Below are positions 8,762 through 17,341 of a stretch of 64,000 bases of DNA, in pieces. The notes beneath the pieces are model-generated. The model had not been told where the DNA came from, ran no database searches, and saw only the letters and a list, made by a program, of their open reading frames with translations. Source of the DNA: Treponema_I sp045599005. Lineage in GTDB: Bacteria; Spirochaetota; Spirochaetia; Treponematales; Treponemataceae. The stretch covers positions 186,001 to 250,000 of the forward strand of contig JAZRVF010000011.1 in assembly GCA_045599005.1 (NCBI GenBank). Direction: 5' to 3'. A program made the position numbers and the translations under genes. Numbering within the stretch: position 1 is the first letter of the stretch; the number at the start of each line of letters is the position of its first letter.

Positions 8762-9913
8762 ATGATGAGAAAACTTGCAGCACTGTTTTTCACTTTTATT
8801 TTATGCCTGCCCCTGTCTGCCGGTGACGGAGCGTACGAATTTGCTCCAGGCACATACTGCATAATGGACAAAGATGTTGATATCTGTTCAGAGCCGGATA
8901 TCCTTTCCGAAAAACTTGGCAGACTCCAGCCCGGTGACAGAATTGAACTGATCGAACAGGCAGCCGGCTGCATTTACAATCCTGTTGTCATTGACGGCTT
9001 TCCCGGCTACTGGTACCGAATCCGTTACGGTGAAATCTCAGGTTTTGTCTTCAGTAAATCCATCGCCGTAAAAACCTACCCTCTTGAAAACATTCCCGGA
9101 GCCTTTCTTTTTTTCAGATACAGTGACTCAAGTCATTCCTTTTATACATATGATGTAGACAAAGATTTTGTGCTCTATAAAGACGGAGAGATAAAAACTT
9201 TTCCGATCATAAGGCAGACTTCGGATTCTTCCATGGCCTTATGGAATCCTTCGGTTCATTATTCTGAAAGTTTCAATCCCGGGATCACATTAATCTGCTT
9301 TTCAAATTCCTATCTAGAATACGGGCCGGTTCTTTTATTCATTCTTGATGAATCTGGCGAACTTCATTATCTGGACAGTCTTCAGATCGGGGATAAAAAC
9401 CATATGTCCGATTCCTATTATCAGCTTTCATTGGAATCAGATAATAATTTTACTGTCACTTCAATGCTGGGTTCTGCCCCCTTCAGAGTTTATCACTGCA
9501 CTTTGCTTGACACAGAGGGAGAGGACAGGCTCAGCGTAACATTCTTTAACAGAGAAAGTTTCATCTCAAATTATGCCGATTTTCCGGTGGCAGCGGATTA
9601 TTCAACAGAAGAGAATTTGGTGATAGATGAAGATGATTTCAGAGTTTATGAAAGAGACGGAATAAGACTTGAATATTTCAGATATTTTAAGGAATTTGTG
9701 CTGACAGATCTTTCGGTTTCAAATCCTGAAATTGATTTTGGAGAAGGAATAAAGGTCGGATGTTCAAGAAGTCTAATCGAAAATTTATTCTGCACTCCTG
9801 ATTATAAGACAGACCGTTATTATTTATACAGAACAGAATACGCGGATGCAATCTTTTATTTTGATGAGGAAAAAGATTCAGTTTCCAGAATTGTTTTCTC
9901 ACTGAATGTGTGA
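8762..9913 (+). CDS. Exported protein with SH3-like N-terminal domain, unknown function
   Basis: A 383-residue protein with a signal peptide (MMRKLAALFFTFILCLPLSA, cleavage likely before GDG). An SH3b-like segment follows at about residues 28-110: it begins with GTYCIMDKDVDICSEPD, resembles bacterial SH3 domains in the pattern of gain, loss and GD turns, and ends GEISGFVFSKSIAVK. The remaining 270 residues are Tyr/Phe/Asp-rich beta-type sequence with no recognised motif. It probably acts in the periplasm. An AAAGGA ribosome-binding site lies before two adjacent ATGs (8762 and 8765). A 62-base gap separates it from the J-domain gene, and it converges on the response regulator with 17 bases between the stops. 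Confidence 0.65.
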   Translation: MMRKLAALFFTFILCLPLSAGDGAYEFAPGTYCIMDKDVDICSEPDILSEKLGRLQPGDRIELIEQAAGCIYNPVVIDGFPGYWYRIRYGEISGFVFSKSIAVKTYPLENIPGAFLFFRYSDSSHSFYTYDVDKDFVLYKDGEIKTFPIIRQTSDSSMALWNPSVHYSESFNPGITLICFSNSYLEYGPVLLFILDESGELHYLDSLQIGDKNHMSDSYYQLSLESDNNFTVTSMLGSAPFRVYHCTLLDTEGEDRLSVTFFNRESFISNYADFPVAADYSTEENLVIDEDDFRVYERDGIRLEYFRYFKEFVLTDLSVSNPEIDFGEGIKVGCSRSLIENLFCTPDYKTDRYYLYRTEYADAIFYFDEEKDSVSRIVFSLNV

Positions 9914-9930
9914 CGGAATCAGCGGAACTT

Positions 9931-11304
9931 TCACTCTTCTGCCGGGCTTTCTTCCGTAGTTTCTCCCCAGTCGTCCAGTTTGCGGTGCAAAGTTTTGCGT
10001 CCTATCCCAAGAATATCCGCTGTCTTTGTCTTGTTTCCTCGGTTCAGCGCAAGATTTTTCAGGATAATGATTTTTTCAGCCTCAGCCATAGGAATACCTG
10101 CAGGAACAATGATCGCATCTTCCACTGAATTCTGACTGATTGTGGGCGGAAGATCATCCAATGTGATTTTATTGCCCGCACACATCACAACAGCGCTTTC
10201 CATGCAGTTCCTGAGCTGTCTGATGTTTCCCGGCCAGTCGTAATTATAGAGAACAGAGCGGGCCCGGTTGTCTATCCCTGTAATAGTTTTTCCGTTTGCA
10301 GAAGCGAATTCATCAAGAAAAGCAGAAATCATCAGCGGAATGTCATCTTTCCGTTCCCGGAGAGGCGGAACATTGATCGAGACAACGTTCAGACGATAAT
10401 ACAGATCCTCCCTGAACCGGCCTTCAGCAATCTCCTCCTCAAGGTTTTTGTTCGTTGCAGCAATAACCCGCACATCAACATTGAGAGTCTCTTCACCGCC
10501 CACACGTTCAAACTGACGTTCCTGAAGAACACGCAGTATCTTTATCTGGACATTCTGGTTTATCTCGCCAATCTCGTCCAGAAAAATCGTTCCGCCGTCA
10601 GCAAGTTCAAAACGTCCCCGCTTTCTAGCAACCGCTCCCGTGAAGGCACCTTTTTCATGGCCGAAAAGTTCGCTTTCAAGCAGAGACTCGGACAGAGCGG
10701 CACAGTTCACCTTGATAAGAGGCTTGTCCTTCCTGTCAGAAAGCTGATGGATCGCGTTGGCAATCAGTTCCTTTCCGACACCGCTCTCACCGGTCACCAG
10801 AACGGTAGCCTTTGATGAAGCAACACGCCGGATGCGGTCAAAAATCTTCTGCATTTCTGAACTTTTTCCAATCATCGCACCCAAAGATTTGCGGCCTTCA
10901 AGCTCTTCCTTCAGCCGCCGGTTCTGCAGAGCCATTTCCCTGCCCTGAAGAGCCCGCTTTACAATCATCGTAAGTTCATCAAGATTGAGAGGCTTTGTCA
11001 GAAAATCATAAGCCCCGTTGCGCATTGCCTCAACAGCTGCATCAATACTTCCATGTCCTGTCAGAACAATTACAGGAACTCCGGGATTTTCCGCAGTGAC
11101 ATGCTGAAGAACCTGCTCACCGCTCACTTCCGGCATCCGAAGATCAGTGATGACACAGTCAATGTCACCTTTTGAAATCCGTTTCAGTGCCTCGCGGCCG
11201 TTTTCCACAGGAACTGCCTGATAGCCTTCCAGTTCCATCGCATCGGCCAGTCCTTCACGGATGTTTTTTTCATCATCAGCAATAAGAATATTGTATTGAA
11301 TCAT
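9931..11304 (-). CDS. atoC: Sigma-54-dependent response regulator (NtrC/AtoC type)
   Basis: Transcriptional activator acting with RpoN. The receiver domain (1-120) has the acidic pocket D10/D11, phospho-acceptor D54 in VITDLRMPE, and K104. The AAA+ domain has Walker A GESGVGKE (172-179), the sigma-54 contact loop GAFTGA (219-224), and Walker B GGTIFLDEIGE. The C-terminal Fis-type helix-turn-helix includes NRGNKTKTADILGIGRKTL. Its length of 457 is typical. The start overlaps the stop of the histidine kinase gene by four bases, so the two form a pair. A role in flagellar or metabolic gene control is known for such pairs elsewhere but cannot be told from this sequence. Confidence 0.95.
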   Translation of the reverse strand: MIQYNILIADDEKNIREGLADAMELEGYQAVPVENGREALKRISKGDIDCVITDLRMPEVSGEQVLQHVTAENPGVPVIVLTGHGSIDAAVEAMRNGAYDFLTKPLNLDELTMIVKRALQGREMALQNRRLKEELEGRKSLGAMIGKSSEMQKIFDRIRRVASSKATVLVTGESGVGKELIANAIHQLSDRKDKPLIKVNCAALSESLLESELFGHEKGAFTGAVARKRGRFELADGGTIFLDEIGEINQNVQIKILRVLQERQFERVGGEETLNVDVRVIAATNKNLEEEIAEGRFREDLYYRLNVVSINVPPLRERKDDIPLMISAFLDEFASANGKTITGIDNRARSVLYNYDWPGNIRQLRNCMESAVVMCAGNKITLDDLPPTISQNSVEDAIIVPAGIPMAEAEKIIILKNLALNRGNKTKTADILGIGRKTLHRKLDDWGETTEESPAEE

Positions 11305-12557
11305 TTTGCGTGATACTCCAGCTGCCTCATTTCCTGCTGAGGTACAGGCAGTACAATAGTAAATACAGAACCTTTCCCCGGTTCAGATTTTACAGCCACT
11401 TCACCACCGAATTCCTTGATGATTTTGTATGCCATGGCAAGGCCCAATCCTGTGCCCTTAACCTTTGTGGTAAAATAGGGTTCAAAAATGTGCTTCAGAG
11501 TTTCCTCATCCATTCCTTTTCCTGTATCGCCTACAGAAATCAGGATTTTTTCCTTCTTTACTCTTGCAGAGACAAAAAATCGTTTTTCCTTGATTTTCGC
11601 AACACTGCTGGATGAATCATCCCCCACAGGAAGATATTCTTCTGTCTCAGACATGGCCGCAATTGAATTCTGCGCCATATTGATGAGAACCTGTTTGAAC
11701 AGTTTTTCATCAAGCATCACATTCGGCAGATCCTGTGCAAAATTTGTGGTAAGGTCAATCCGATTTCTGTCCAGTTCAGGTTTGACAAATTCTATGAAGC
11801 GGTCAAGAAGTTTAAGAACGTCAACACTTTCCAGAGTTGATGAAATTGGACGCGCCGCAAAAAGAAAATCAACTACAATCTTGTTAAGCCGGTCGATTTC
11901 CTCATTGATCACTCCCAGATATTTTTCAACAAATTTTTCGTCCGGCAGCATTCCGTCAGAGTTTCGTGCCTTTGAAAGCGCCTTCTGGATCAACTGTATA
12001 TGAATACTGATCGCACCCAGAGGATTTTTTATCTCATGGGCAACACTTGCAGCAAGATTTGTAAGGGTCTCAAGATTCTCCATACGGCGGAGAAGCACAT
12101 CCTGTGTACGAGATTCTGTAACATCTGTAACTGAAATGATAAATCCGGAGATTTTTTTCTGCATTACAAGAGCCTGGATTGTGACCGAAACAATCCTCAT
12201 GTTGTCATCAGAAGTGTTCAGCGTAAAATCTTTGACACCGAAAACTTTCTGAGTGTCAGCCACGGACTTTACAAAAGCAGCGATATCCGGGTCATTGATG
12301 CACTCCCAGACTAATTCACCAGGTTCTGCATGTGCAAAATCAGAATACCTGCTCTTCAGAGGAATGAACCTGTCACAGGCTTTGTTTATCCGAAGCAGAT
12401 GCCATTCTTTGTCACAGACCAGAAGCGCGATATTCAATGACTCAATGATTGCCGCCATCTGATCCCGTTCTTCACTCAGATTGTTTACAACGCGTTTTGC
12501 CTCTTCGGAAGAAAGCTGGTCAAATTTTTTTGATGCCCGCTTAGCGAATGTGCTCAT
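11301..12557 (-). CDS. atoS: PAS-containing sensor histidine kinase (NtrB/AtoS type)
   Basis: Cognate kinase of the downstream response regulator. An N-terminal helix (1-40) leads into a PAS domain (about 35-150, containing LNIALLVCDKEWHLLRINKAC). The H-box SVAHEIKNPLGAISIH has the phosphorylatable H174. The N, G1 and G2 boxes are QVLINMAQNSIAAM, ISVGDTGKGMDEE and GTGLGLAMAYKIIKEFGG. No membrane segment is present, so it senses a cytoplasmic signal. The 418-residue gene overlaps the end of the delta prime gene by 17 bases and the regulator by four. Confidence 0.93.
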   Translation of the reverse strand: MSTFAKRASKKFDQLSSEEAKRVVNNLSEERDQMAAIIESLNIALLVCDKEWHLLRINKACDRFIPLKSRYSDFAHAEPGELVWECINDPDIAAFVKSVADTQKVFGVKDFTLNTSDDNMRIVSVTIQALVMQKKISGFIISVTDVTESRTQDVLLRRMENLETLTNLAASVAHEIKNPLGAISIHIQLIQKALSKARNSDGMLPDEKFVEKYLGVINEEIDRLNKIVVDFLFAARPISSTLESVDVLKLLDRFIEFVKPELDRNRIDLTTNFAQDLPNVMLDEKLFKQVLINMAQNSIAAMSETEEYLPVGDDSSSSVAKIKEKRFFVSARVKKEKILISVGDTGKGMDEETLKHIFEPYFTTKVKGTGLGLAMAYKIIKEFGGEVAVKSEPGKGSVFTIVLPVPQQEMRQLEYHAK

Positions 12558-13758
12558 ACAAATTCTCCAGTGCAGCCTGTGGTGTCTGGTTATAAATCGT
12601 TATGTTCTGGTAAGTTTCGCGAACTCCGTCAAAAACTTTCTGTGCACGGAATGTACGCATGGCAAGAATCGCAGGATCCTCAGCAGATCCGGAAACCAGT
12701 TTTTTCTGCATCTGGGTAACCAGGGATTTGAAGAAAATTTTCAGGATCAGTCTGGGATCAAAACCGTTCATCTCTTTCACCAGTGATGAAATATCAGGTT
12801 TCTGACCGGAAAACACTGTCTCCAGAAAATCAGAGGCTGCAGCCTCAATCTGATTTGCAGGAACTTCCAGATACTCTGTAAGGAAACTGTTGATTCCGCT
12901 GAAATTCTCCGGATTCTCAGCATGAAAGACACGGCTGATCACGTCACGCTGCTGCACTTCCGTACGGCTTCCGAAATTATAGGTCCGCACACGAGACAGG
13001 ATTGTCGGCATTATTGCAGAGCGGCATGATGTTGTCAGAATAAAAAAAACGTCTTCAGGCGGCTCCTCTAGGATTTTCAGCATGGCGTTCCGCACACTGT
13101 CCTGCATCCTGTCGGCATTCTCAATGATAAGGACTTTTTTGCTGTGACCTGATGTAAGATGCGCCCATGCATTTGCCTGACGCATCTGGGCAATAGGTAT
13201 GGAATCGTACATAAAACCGCTCTCAAGTTTCTCACACTGCCCCAGAAGCGAATCCAATAATTTTTCCAGTTTTGCCGCATCAGGAAGATCATGAGGAAAA
13301 TCAATTTCTTCAAGGGATTCATTGATTGAAGTCAGAACCGGTGAGATTTTTGCGGTTTTTGAATCATCCTCCAGCAGAACAGGCGAAAAACGCAGCGTGA
13401 GTTTGCGGACACTTCTCAGGAACAGATAACGCGCAGCATTTGTATATGAGGCATTCTGGGCAACAGCACGCAGCAAGGATTCACGTGCCGCCGCAATTTC
13501 AAGCGTACAGTCTCTGGGACCGGCAAGAACAAGATCCGGATGAGTCAAAGACTTATGCATCAGACAGGAAGGACAGGTACACTGCCAGGTTCCTTTCTCC
13601 GGGCCCTGGCAGGAAATTACACGTGCAAACTCAAATGCTGCGGTCAGTTTTCCTGAGGATTCAGGCCCTGAGAAAAGCATTGCCTTCGGGACAACATTAC
13701 GTCTGATGTCATCACTGATCAGTTTAGAAGCGTTCTGATAAAGAAGATTTTCAAACAT
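12541..13758 (-). CDS. holB: DNA polymerase III, delta prime subunit-like clamp-loader protein
   Basis: Clamp-loader stator subunit, 405 residues. Visible are a P-loop-like FSGPESSGKLTAAFEFA, a zinc-binding cluster CQGPEKGTWQCTCPSC (a compact variant, with spacing 9, 1 and 2 between cysteines), SLTHPDLVLAGP, and the conserved helix NAMLKILEEPPEDVFFILTT followed by PTILSRVRTYNF. In this last block the usual SRC is SRV, consistent with a non-catalytic role. The middle section (about 110-160) is longer than in E. coli. It lies in an operon with cvpA upstream (overlap eight bases) and the two-component genes downstream. Confidence 0.85.
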   Translation of the reverse strand: MFENLLYQNASKLISDDIRRNVVPKAMLFSGPESSGKLTAAFEFARVISCQGPEKGTWQCTCPSCLMHKSLTHPDLVLAGPRDCTLEIAAARESLLRAVAQNASYTNAARYLFLRSVRKLTLRFSPVLLEDDSKTAKISPVLTSINESLEEIDFPHDLPDAAKLEKLLDSLLGQCEKLESGFMYDSIPIAQMRQANAWAHLTSGHSKKVLIIENADRMQDSVRNAMLKILEEPPEDVFFILTTSCRSAIMPTILSRVRTYNFGSRTEVQQRDVISRVFHAENPENFSGINSFLTEYLEVPANQIEAAASDFLETVFSGQKPDISSLVKEMNGFDPRLILKIFFKSLVTQMQKKLVSGSAEDPAILAMRTFRAQKVFDGVRETYQNITIYNQTPQAALENLYEHIR

Positions 13759-14236
13759 GAGAAGTCAAAGTATCAAAATATGCTTCAGGAGAAACCAGCA
13801 GCCCATTCAGCATTTTATGGAACAGACTGTTCTCAAGCCAGGAGGAGACATCAACCCATTTCTGAATATCCAGGAGAATGAGGATTGCAGAGATAACAGC
13901 CAAAGCCTCAACAATTCCAAAAAAGAAGCCAAGTGAATGATCCAGGCCTTTCATAATCTGTCCACTGACAAAAACCTTTTTTACAATTAACTGAACAAGC
14001 TGAACCAGAAGGTAACCAACAATGAACAGAATGACAAAAGACAGCACGGCAGAAGCAACAGGAGTTTCGGGCAGAATGTAGGGCATCAGGTTCTTATAAA
14101 ACAATGCCCCGCCCAGAATACCCAGAATAAATGCGGCTTTTGAGAAAAACTCAACCAGAAAGCCTTTGATTGTTGCATTCACAACAATAATCAACATAAT
14201 TGCAAAGAAAACGACATCAATAATTGCAAAATCCAT
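13751..14236 (-). CDS. CvpA family membrane protein
   Basis: A 161-residue protein with four hydrophobic segments (about residues 3-20, 27-47, 60-85 and 99-124). The N-terminal pattern MDFAIIDVVFFAIMLIIVVNATIKGFLVEFFSKAAFILG, here split by eye into family segments, matches CvpA proteins (D-x7-G-x-G/L-x8-G). The family is named from colicin V production in E. coli; more recent work elsewhere links it to envelope homeostasis. A GGAG ribosome-binding site precedes the ATG, and a 45-base gap follows murG. Confidence 0.85.
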   Translation of the reverse strand: MDFAIIDVVFFAIMLIIVVNATIKGFLVEFFSKAAFILGILGGALFYKNLMPYILPETPVASAVLSFVILFIVGYLLVQLVQLIVKKVFVSGQIMKGLDHSLGFFFGIVEALAVISAILILLDIQKWVDVSSWLENSLFHKMLNGLLVSPEAYFDTLTSHV

Positions 14237-14281
14237 TTTTTCTCCAGATAATTATTTATTATTCAACCATTTTTTTAAGTT

Positions 14282-15454
14282 TCAGCCCAACTTCGCCGCT
14301 TTTTTCACCATTCCTGCAATGACAGAAGCCGGTTTTTCCGCCGGAATCATTGCATGGGCATTTTCAGCAAGTTTTTTCCGTGTCTCAGGAACCAGAAGCT
14401 CTGTCAGAACCTGTTTCAGGTTTTCGTCATTCACAACCGGTGTCTCTGCACCGTCAACAGTGCGGCCGCCCAAAACAAAAGCAGCCTCTTTTTCCAGAAA
14501 CAGCGCAGCATTGTCCACCTGATCACCCCGGGTTCCACTTCCAGAAAGCGGAATCAGAACAAGAGGTTTTGCGGTCACAGCGCATTCCCACAGGAAATTT
14601 GAACCGGCGCGTGAAAGAACAACATCACCGGCGGCCATTACATGGGGCATCTCAGCATAAATGAAAGGGTACGGCATGTAACACGAATGCTGCTTTTTCA
14701 AGGCTTCCGTATCATTTTCCTCAGCCCATGCTTTTCCAGTCTGATGCACAACATAAAACCGTTCGCAGAGCCAGTCAAGATTTGCCGTAACAAGATCATT
14801 TATCTGCTTTGCTCCTAAACTTCCGCCAAGAACAAGCAGAACAGGTCTGTCGGGCTCGGTCTCAAAACCAAGAAACTTCAGTCCTGCACGACGGTCCGCC
14901 TCGTAAAAAACAGGGCGTACAGGATCACCAGTCACAACAAGGCGGGAAGCCATATCTTTTGAAAAATATTTTTGAGTCTTTTCAAAAGAAAGCAGTATTT
15001 TTTCCGCACATTTGGAATTGAGCCTTGTAGCAAGTCCGGGAGTCACATCGCATTCATGAGTGAAGACAGGAATTCTGAGAAGTTTTGCCGCATAACAGGG
15101 TGGAACACTTACAAATCCGCCTTTGGAGAACAGAACGACCGGTTTATATCTTAGCAGGACAAAAAAAGCCGCAAAAAAGCCGCCGATGATTCTGAACACA
15201 TCAGCAACATTTTTCAAAGAGAAATAACGGCGGAGTTTGCCGCTTGGAATTCCTGCAAAAGCATCACAGGAACCGCTTTTATCAACAATGGATCTGTCCA
15301 TGCCCCTGTTGCACCCGATCCACAGGAACTTTATTTCCTCGCTGCTGCCGGCTTCATCACTTTCAGCCAGCATTTTCCGAAGTTCATCGGCCACCGCCAG
15401 ACCGGGATAAATGTGACCGCCGGTCCCTCCTCCGGTAAAGGCAATCCATTTCAT
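14282..15454 (-). CDS. murG: UDP-GlcNAc:lipid I N-acetylglucosaminyltransferase
   Basis: Transfers GlcNAc from UDP-GlcNAc to lipid I, making lipid II at the inner face of the cytoplasmic membrane (peptidoglycan synthesis). Family motifs include FTGGGTGGHIYPGLAVADEL at the N-terminus, SKGGFVSVPPCYAAKLLRIP, THECDVTPGLATRLN, LVLGGSLGAKQIND, and AGDVVLSRAGSNFLWECAV with the sugar-nucleotide site. The 390 residues are slightly longer than E. coli MurG (355), from small insertions near residues 35 and 130. The start overlaps the stop of the ankyrin gene by four bases. Confidence 0.95.
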   Translation of the reverse strand: MKWIAFTGGGTGGHIYPGLAVADELRKMLAESDEAGSSEEIKFLWIGCNRGMDRSIVDKSGSCDAFAGIPSGKLRRYFSLKNVADVFRIIGGFFAAFFVLLRYKPVVLFSKGGFVSVPPCYAAKLLRIPVFTHECDVTPGLATRLNSKCAEKILLSFEKTQKYFSKDMASRLVVTGDPVRPVFYEADRRAGLKFLGFETEPDRPVLLVLGGSLGAKQINDLVTANLDWLCERFYVVHQTGKAWAEENDTEALKKQHSCYMPYPFIYAEMPHVMAAGDVVLSRAGSNFLWECAVTAKPLVLIPLSGSGTRGDQVDNAALFLEKEAAFVLGGRTVDGAETPVVNDENLKQVLTELLVPETRKKLAENAHAMIPAEKPASVIAGMVKKAAKLG

Positions 15455-16374
15455 TTCGAGTACTCTTCATAAAGCGGAATAAGCAGAGTTTTCTTGAAAA
15501 GCCGGGCATATTCCAGAGATGACATTCCCATTCTGTCTTTAACATTAGGATCAGCACCGTTTTTCACAAGCATCTCGCAGATACGGACATTGGAACCACC
15601 TGTCGCAAGAATCAAGGCAGTCTGACCGTCATTACTCACAAAATTCAAATTCGCGCCGAGTTTTATCAGCAGTTCAACAATATCCGGGCTGGATTTCCAT
15701 ACCGCATCCATCACCGGTGAGTACCCACGGTCCTCGGACACAGCATTGACATCAGCTCCTTTTGACGCAAGCCACTCAATCATGTTTTTACGTCCGCTTC
15801 TTGCAGCGATACAAAGCATGGGAGTTCCTGCGGAATCACGGGAATTGACGTCCATACCGGCATCCAGGAAAAGATTGCAGACATCTTCATGAGCCTTTGC
15901 AATATGGAAAGAGAAACAGTCCGGCGTAAAAGGAATACCTTCGTCAAAAAGTTTTTTATGAGCAATACGTTTCTCTTCTTCCGCCATGAATTTGGGAAAG
16001 TTCTCATCAAGCTGGGCAATCAGTTTGGAAACGCCTGAAATCTTCTCAAAATTTTTCCAGATTGATTTTTCAAGATCCGAACTGTGGCTCCCCTTCTGAG
16101 AAATCCTGCACACAAAGGAAGGAATCTGCTTTCCGAACAGATAACCGGCTGTAAAAACACATTCCAGCACATCAAACTTTCCGGTTTTAAGCAATACAAT
16201 ACAATGTGTTGTTTCTTCCAGTCTTTCCTGGACAGCATCCAATGAACCGCCCTTTTCTTCATCTCCGGAGGAAACGTTGTATAAAACCGAAGAAACATTT
16301 TTTGAGTTCAAAAATTCAACGACTTTATCTGATTCTTTAACGCAGTCGTCTGAAGAAATAATTAACCAATTCAT
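15451..16374 (-). CDS. Ankyrin-repeat protein with a possible TIR-like N-terminal domain
   Basis: A 307-residue cytoplasmic protein in two parts. Residues 1-about 110 form an alpha/beta fold (MNWLIISSDDCVKESDKVV, then a helix, THCIVLLKTGKFDVLECVFTAGYLFGKQIPSFVCRIS). Strand and helix order, with a Glu in a helix before a final buried strand, recall TIR or nucleoside deoxyribosyltransferase-like domains; this is a weak fold guess. Residues about 165-300 hold four ankyrin repeats (DAGMDVNSRDSAGTPMLCIAA, KGADVNAVSEDRGYSPVMDA, LGANLNFVSNDGQTALILA, NGADPNVKDRMGMSSLEYA). The start at 16374 is preferred over 16404 because a TTGTGA-17-TATACT promoter ends seven bases before it. It is first in the murG run. 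Confidence 0.75.
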   Translation of the reverse strand: MNWLIISSDDCVKESDKVVEFLNSKNVSSVLYNVSSGDEEKGGSLDAVQERLEETTHCIVLLKTGKFDVLECVFTAGYLFGKQIPSFVCRISQKGSHSSDLEKSIWKNFEKISGVSKLIAQLDENFPKFMAEEEKRIAHKKLFDEGIPFTPDCFSFHIAKAHEDVCNLFLDAGMDVNSRDSAGTPMLCIAARSGRKNMIEWLASKGADVNAVSEDRGYSPVMDAVWKSSPDIVELLIKLGANLNFVSNDGQTALILATGGSNVRICEMLVKNGADPNVKDRMGMSSLEYARLFKKTLLIPLYEEYSK

Positions 16375-16410
16375 GACATAAAGTATAAAACATAGAATAG
16401 GCATTCACAA
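16375..16410 (-). promoter_or_regulatory. Sigma-70-like promoter abutting the ankyrin gene start
   Basis: On the minus strand, TTGTGA (16405-16410) is followed by 17 bases and TATACT (16382-16387), with seven bases left before the ATG at 16374. The -10 matches five of six and the -35 four of six consensus positions. No ribosome-binding site exists between it and the ATG. If correct the mRNA would be leaderless or nearly so and would serve the whole ankyrin-murG-cvpA-holB-atoS-atoC run. Confidence 0.5.
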
Positions 16411-16460
16411 GGACAAAACTTTAACTTTCAAGAAAATTGTACGCCTAAAATGCACTGGAC

Positions 16461-16491
16461 AAAAAAAAACCGATACCATTTCGGTATCGGT
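16461..16491 (-). terminator. Rho-independent terminator of tRNA-Phe
   Basis: A perfect nine-base stem, ACCGATACC at 16469-16477 pairing with GGTATCGGT at 16483-16491, has a five-base loop. On the minus strand it is followed by a run of nine T (16461-16469 read in reverse). It starts two bases after the tRNA 3' end. Confidence 0.9.
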
Positions 16492-16492
16492 C

Positions 16493-16565
16493 TGCCGCCG
16501 AACAGAATCGAACTGTTGACACAAGGATTTTCAGTCCTTTGCTCTACCAACTGAGCTACAGCGGC
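16493..16565 (-). tRNA. tRNA-Phe (anticodon GAA)
   Basis: The minus strand folds into a 73-base cloverleaf: acceptor GCCGCTG pairs with CGGCGGC (one G-T pair), D arm GCTCAGTTGGTAGAGC, anticodon stem AAGGA/TCCTT with loop CTGAAAA (anticodon GAA), and a T arm with TTCGATT. The discriminator base is A. CCA is not encoded; the next genomic bases are GACC. It sits alone between the flagellar operon and the ankyrin gene with its own promoter and terminator. Confidence 0.95.
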
Positions 16566-16576
16566 TTGATGAATAG

Positions 16577-16605
16577 ACTATATGTTATATATATTTTTTT
16601 GTCAA
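16577..16605 (-). promoter_or_regulatory. Sigma-70 promoter of tRNA-Phe
   Basis: TTGACA (16600-16605, minus strand), 17 bases, then TATAGT (16577-16582). The -35 is perfect and the -10 matches five of six. The predicted transcript begins about 16571, six bases before the mature tRNA end. Confidence 0.85.
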
Positions 16606-16614
16606 TAACAAATC

Positions 16615-16635
16615 GAAAAAAATATCTTTTTTTTC
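16615..16635 (-). terminator. A/T hairpin at the end of the flagellar operon (weak terminator)
   Basis: GAAAAAAA (16615-16622) and TTTTTTTC (16628-16635) form an eight-base A/T hairpin that overlaps the stop codon of the last flagellar-operon gene. It lacks a G/C stem, so it would be a poor terminator alone. No better terminator lies between this operon and the tRNA promoter. Confidence 0.3.
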
Positions 16636-17338
16636 AGGAAAACATGGATAGCGTCATCTGAACTACCTGAACAGTCGTTTCAAGCCTTTCTGCAATTTCC
16701 TGAGCAGGAAGCCCGGCTTTCCAAAGATCCAGAATCCTCGTTCTGAGCATAGGTCTGGAGTCCGGGACATCAGAATCCGGAGTCTTCACAGCCGCCGGTT
16801 CTGCAGGTGCAGCATTCAGATCAACCTGAATGACAGTCTCATTCTGTTTCTGAAATACAGAACCCGCATCCTGAGTCTCGTACAGGGTTTTCACTGCCAT
16901 CCTGTTTTCCATGACAGGAACCGTCTCTGACAGACTGTTTCCATTTAAGGGATTCTGCATTCTTGAATAGGCACTCTGGGCAGCTTCCGGAGAAACTCTT
17001 ACCACATCTGCAATATTCTGAACAACATTGTCGGCAGCAAAGACAGTTTTCCGATCCTGCTTATCAGTCCTTACATTTTTGGAATTCTCTGACTTAAGCA
17101 GCTCCAGATGTTCGTCTACCACAATCAGTAGTTTTCTGATTTCATCAAGTTTCGCATCTATCAGCTGCAGATCTGTATCGGCAGTCCTGTCAATCTCAGT
17201 GCATAATTTATCAACTTCCGCACCAATCTCATGAAGAATATTCCGGGGAGAAAAATTTTTTCTGAAACGGATAAAAAGAACAAGCCAGAGGATTATATTG
17301 ATCACAGCAATGGATACAGCAAAAGCCAATGTTCCCAT
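16634..17338 (-). CDS. Membrane-anchored protein of the flagellar operon, SwrB-like layout
   Basis: A 234-residue protein with one N-terminal membrane segment (GTLAFAVSIAVINIILWLVL), a basic patch, a coiled coil of about residues 35-85, a long unconserved linker, and a C-terminal helix pair, ILDLWKAGLPAQEIAERLETTVQVVQMTLSMF, like a minimal helix-turn-helix. The same layout and operon position (after the sigma-28 gene) is known for SwrB/DUF6115 proteins of Bacillus, which promote flagellar assembly. Homology is not proven by eye. It is the last gene of the operon, three bases after the preceding small gene. Confidence 0.55.
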   Translation of the reverse strand: MGTLAFAVSIAVINIILWLVLFIRFRKNFSPRNILHEIGAEVDKLCTEIDRTADTDLQLIDAKLDEIRKLLIVVDEHLELLKSENSKNVRTDKQDRKTVFAADNVVQNIADVVRVSPEAAQSAYSRMQNPLNGNSLSETVPVMENRMAVKTLYETQDAGSVFQKQNETVIQVDLNAAPAEPAAVKTPDSDVPDSRPMLRTRILDLWKAGLPAQEIAERLETTVQVVQMTLSMFS

Positions 17339-17341
17339 AAT

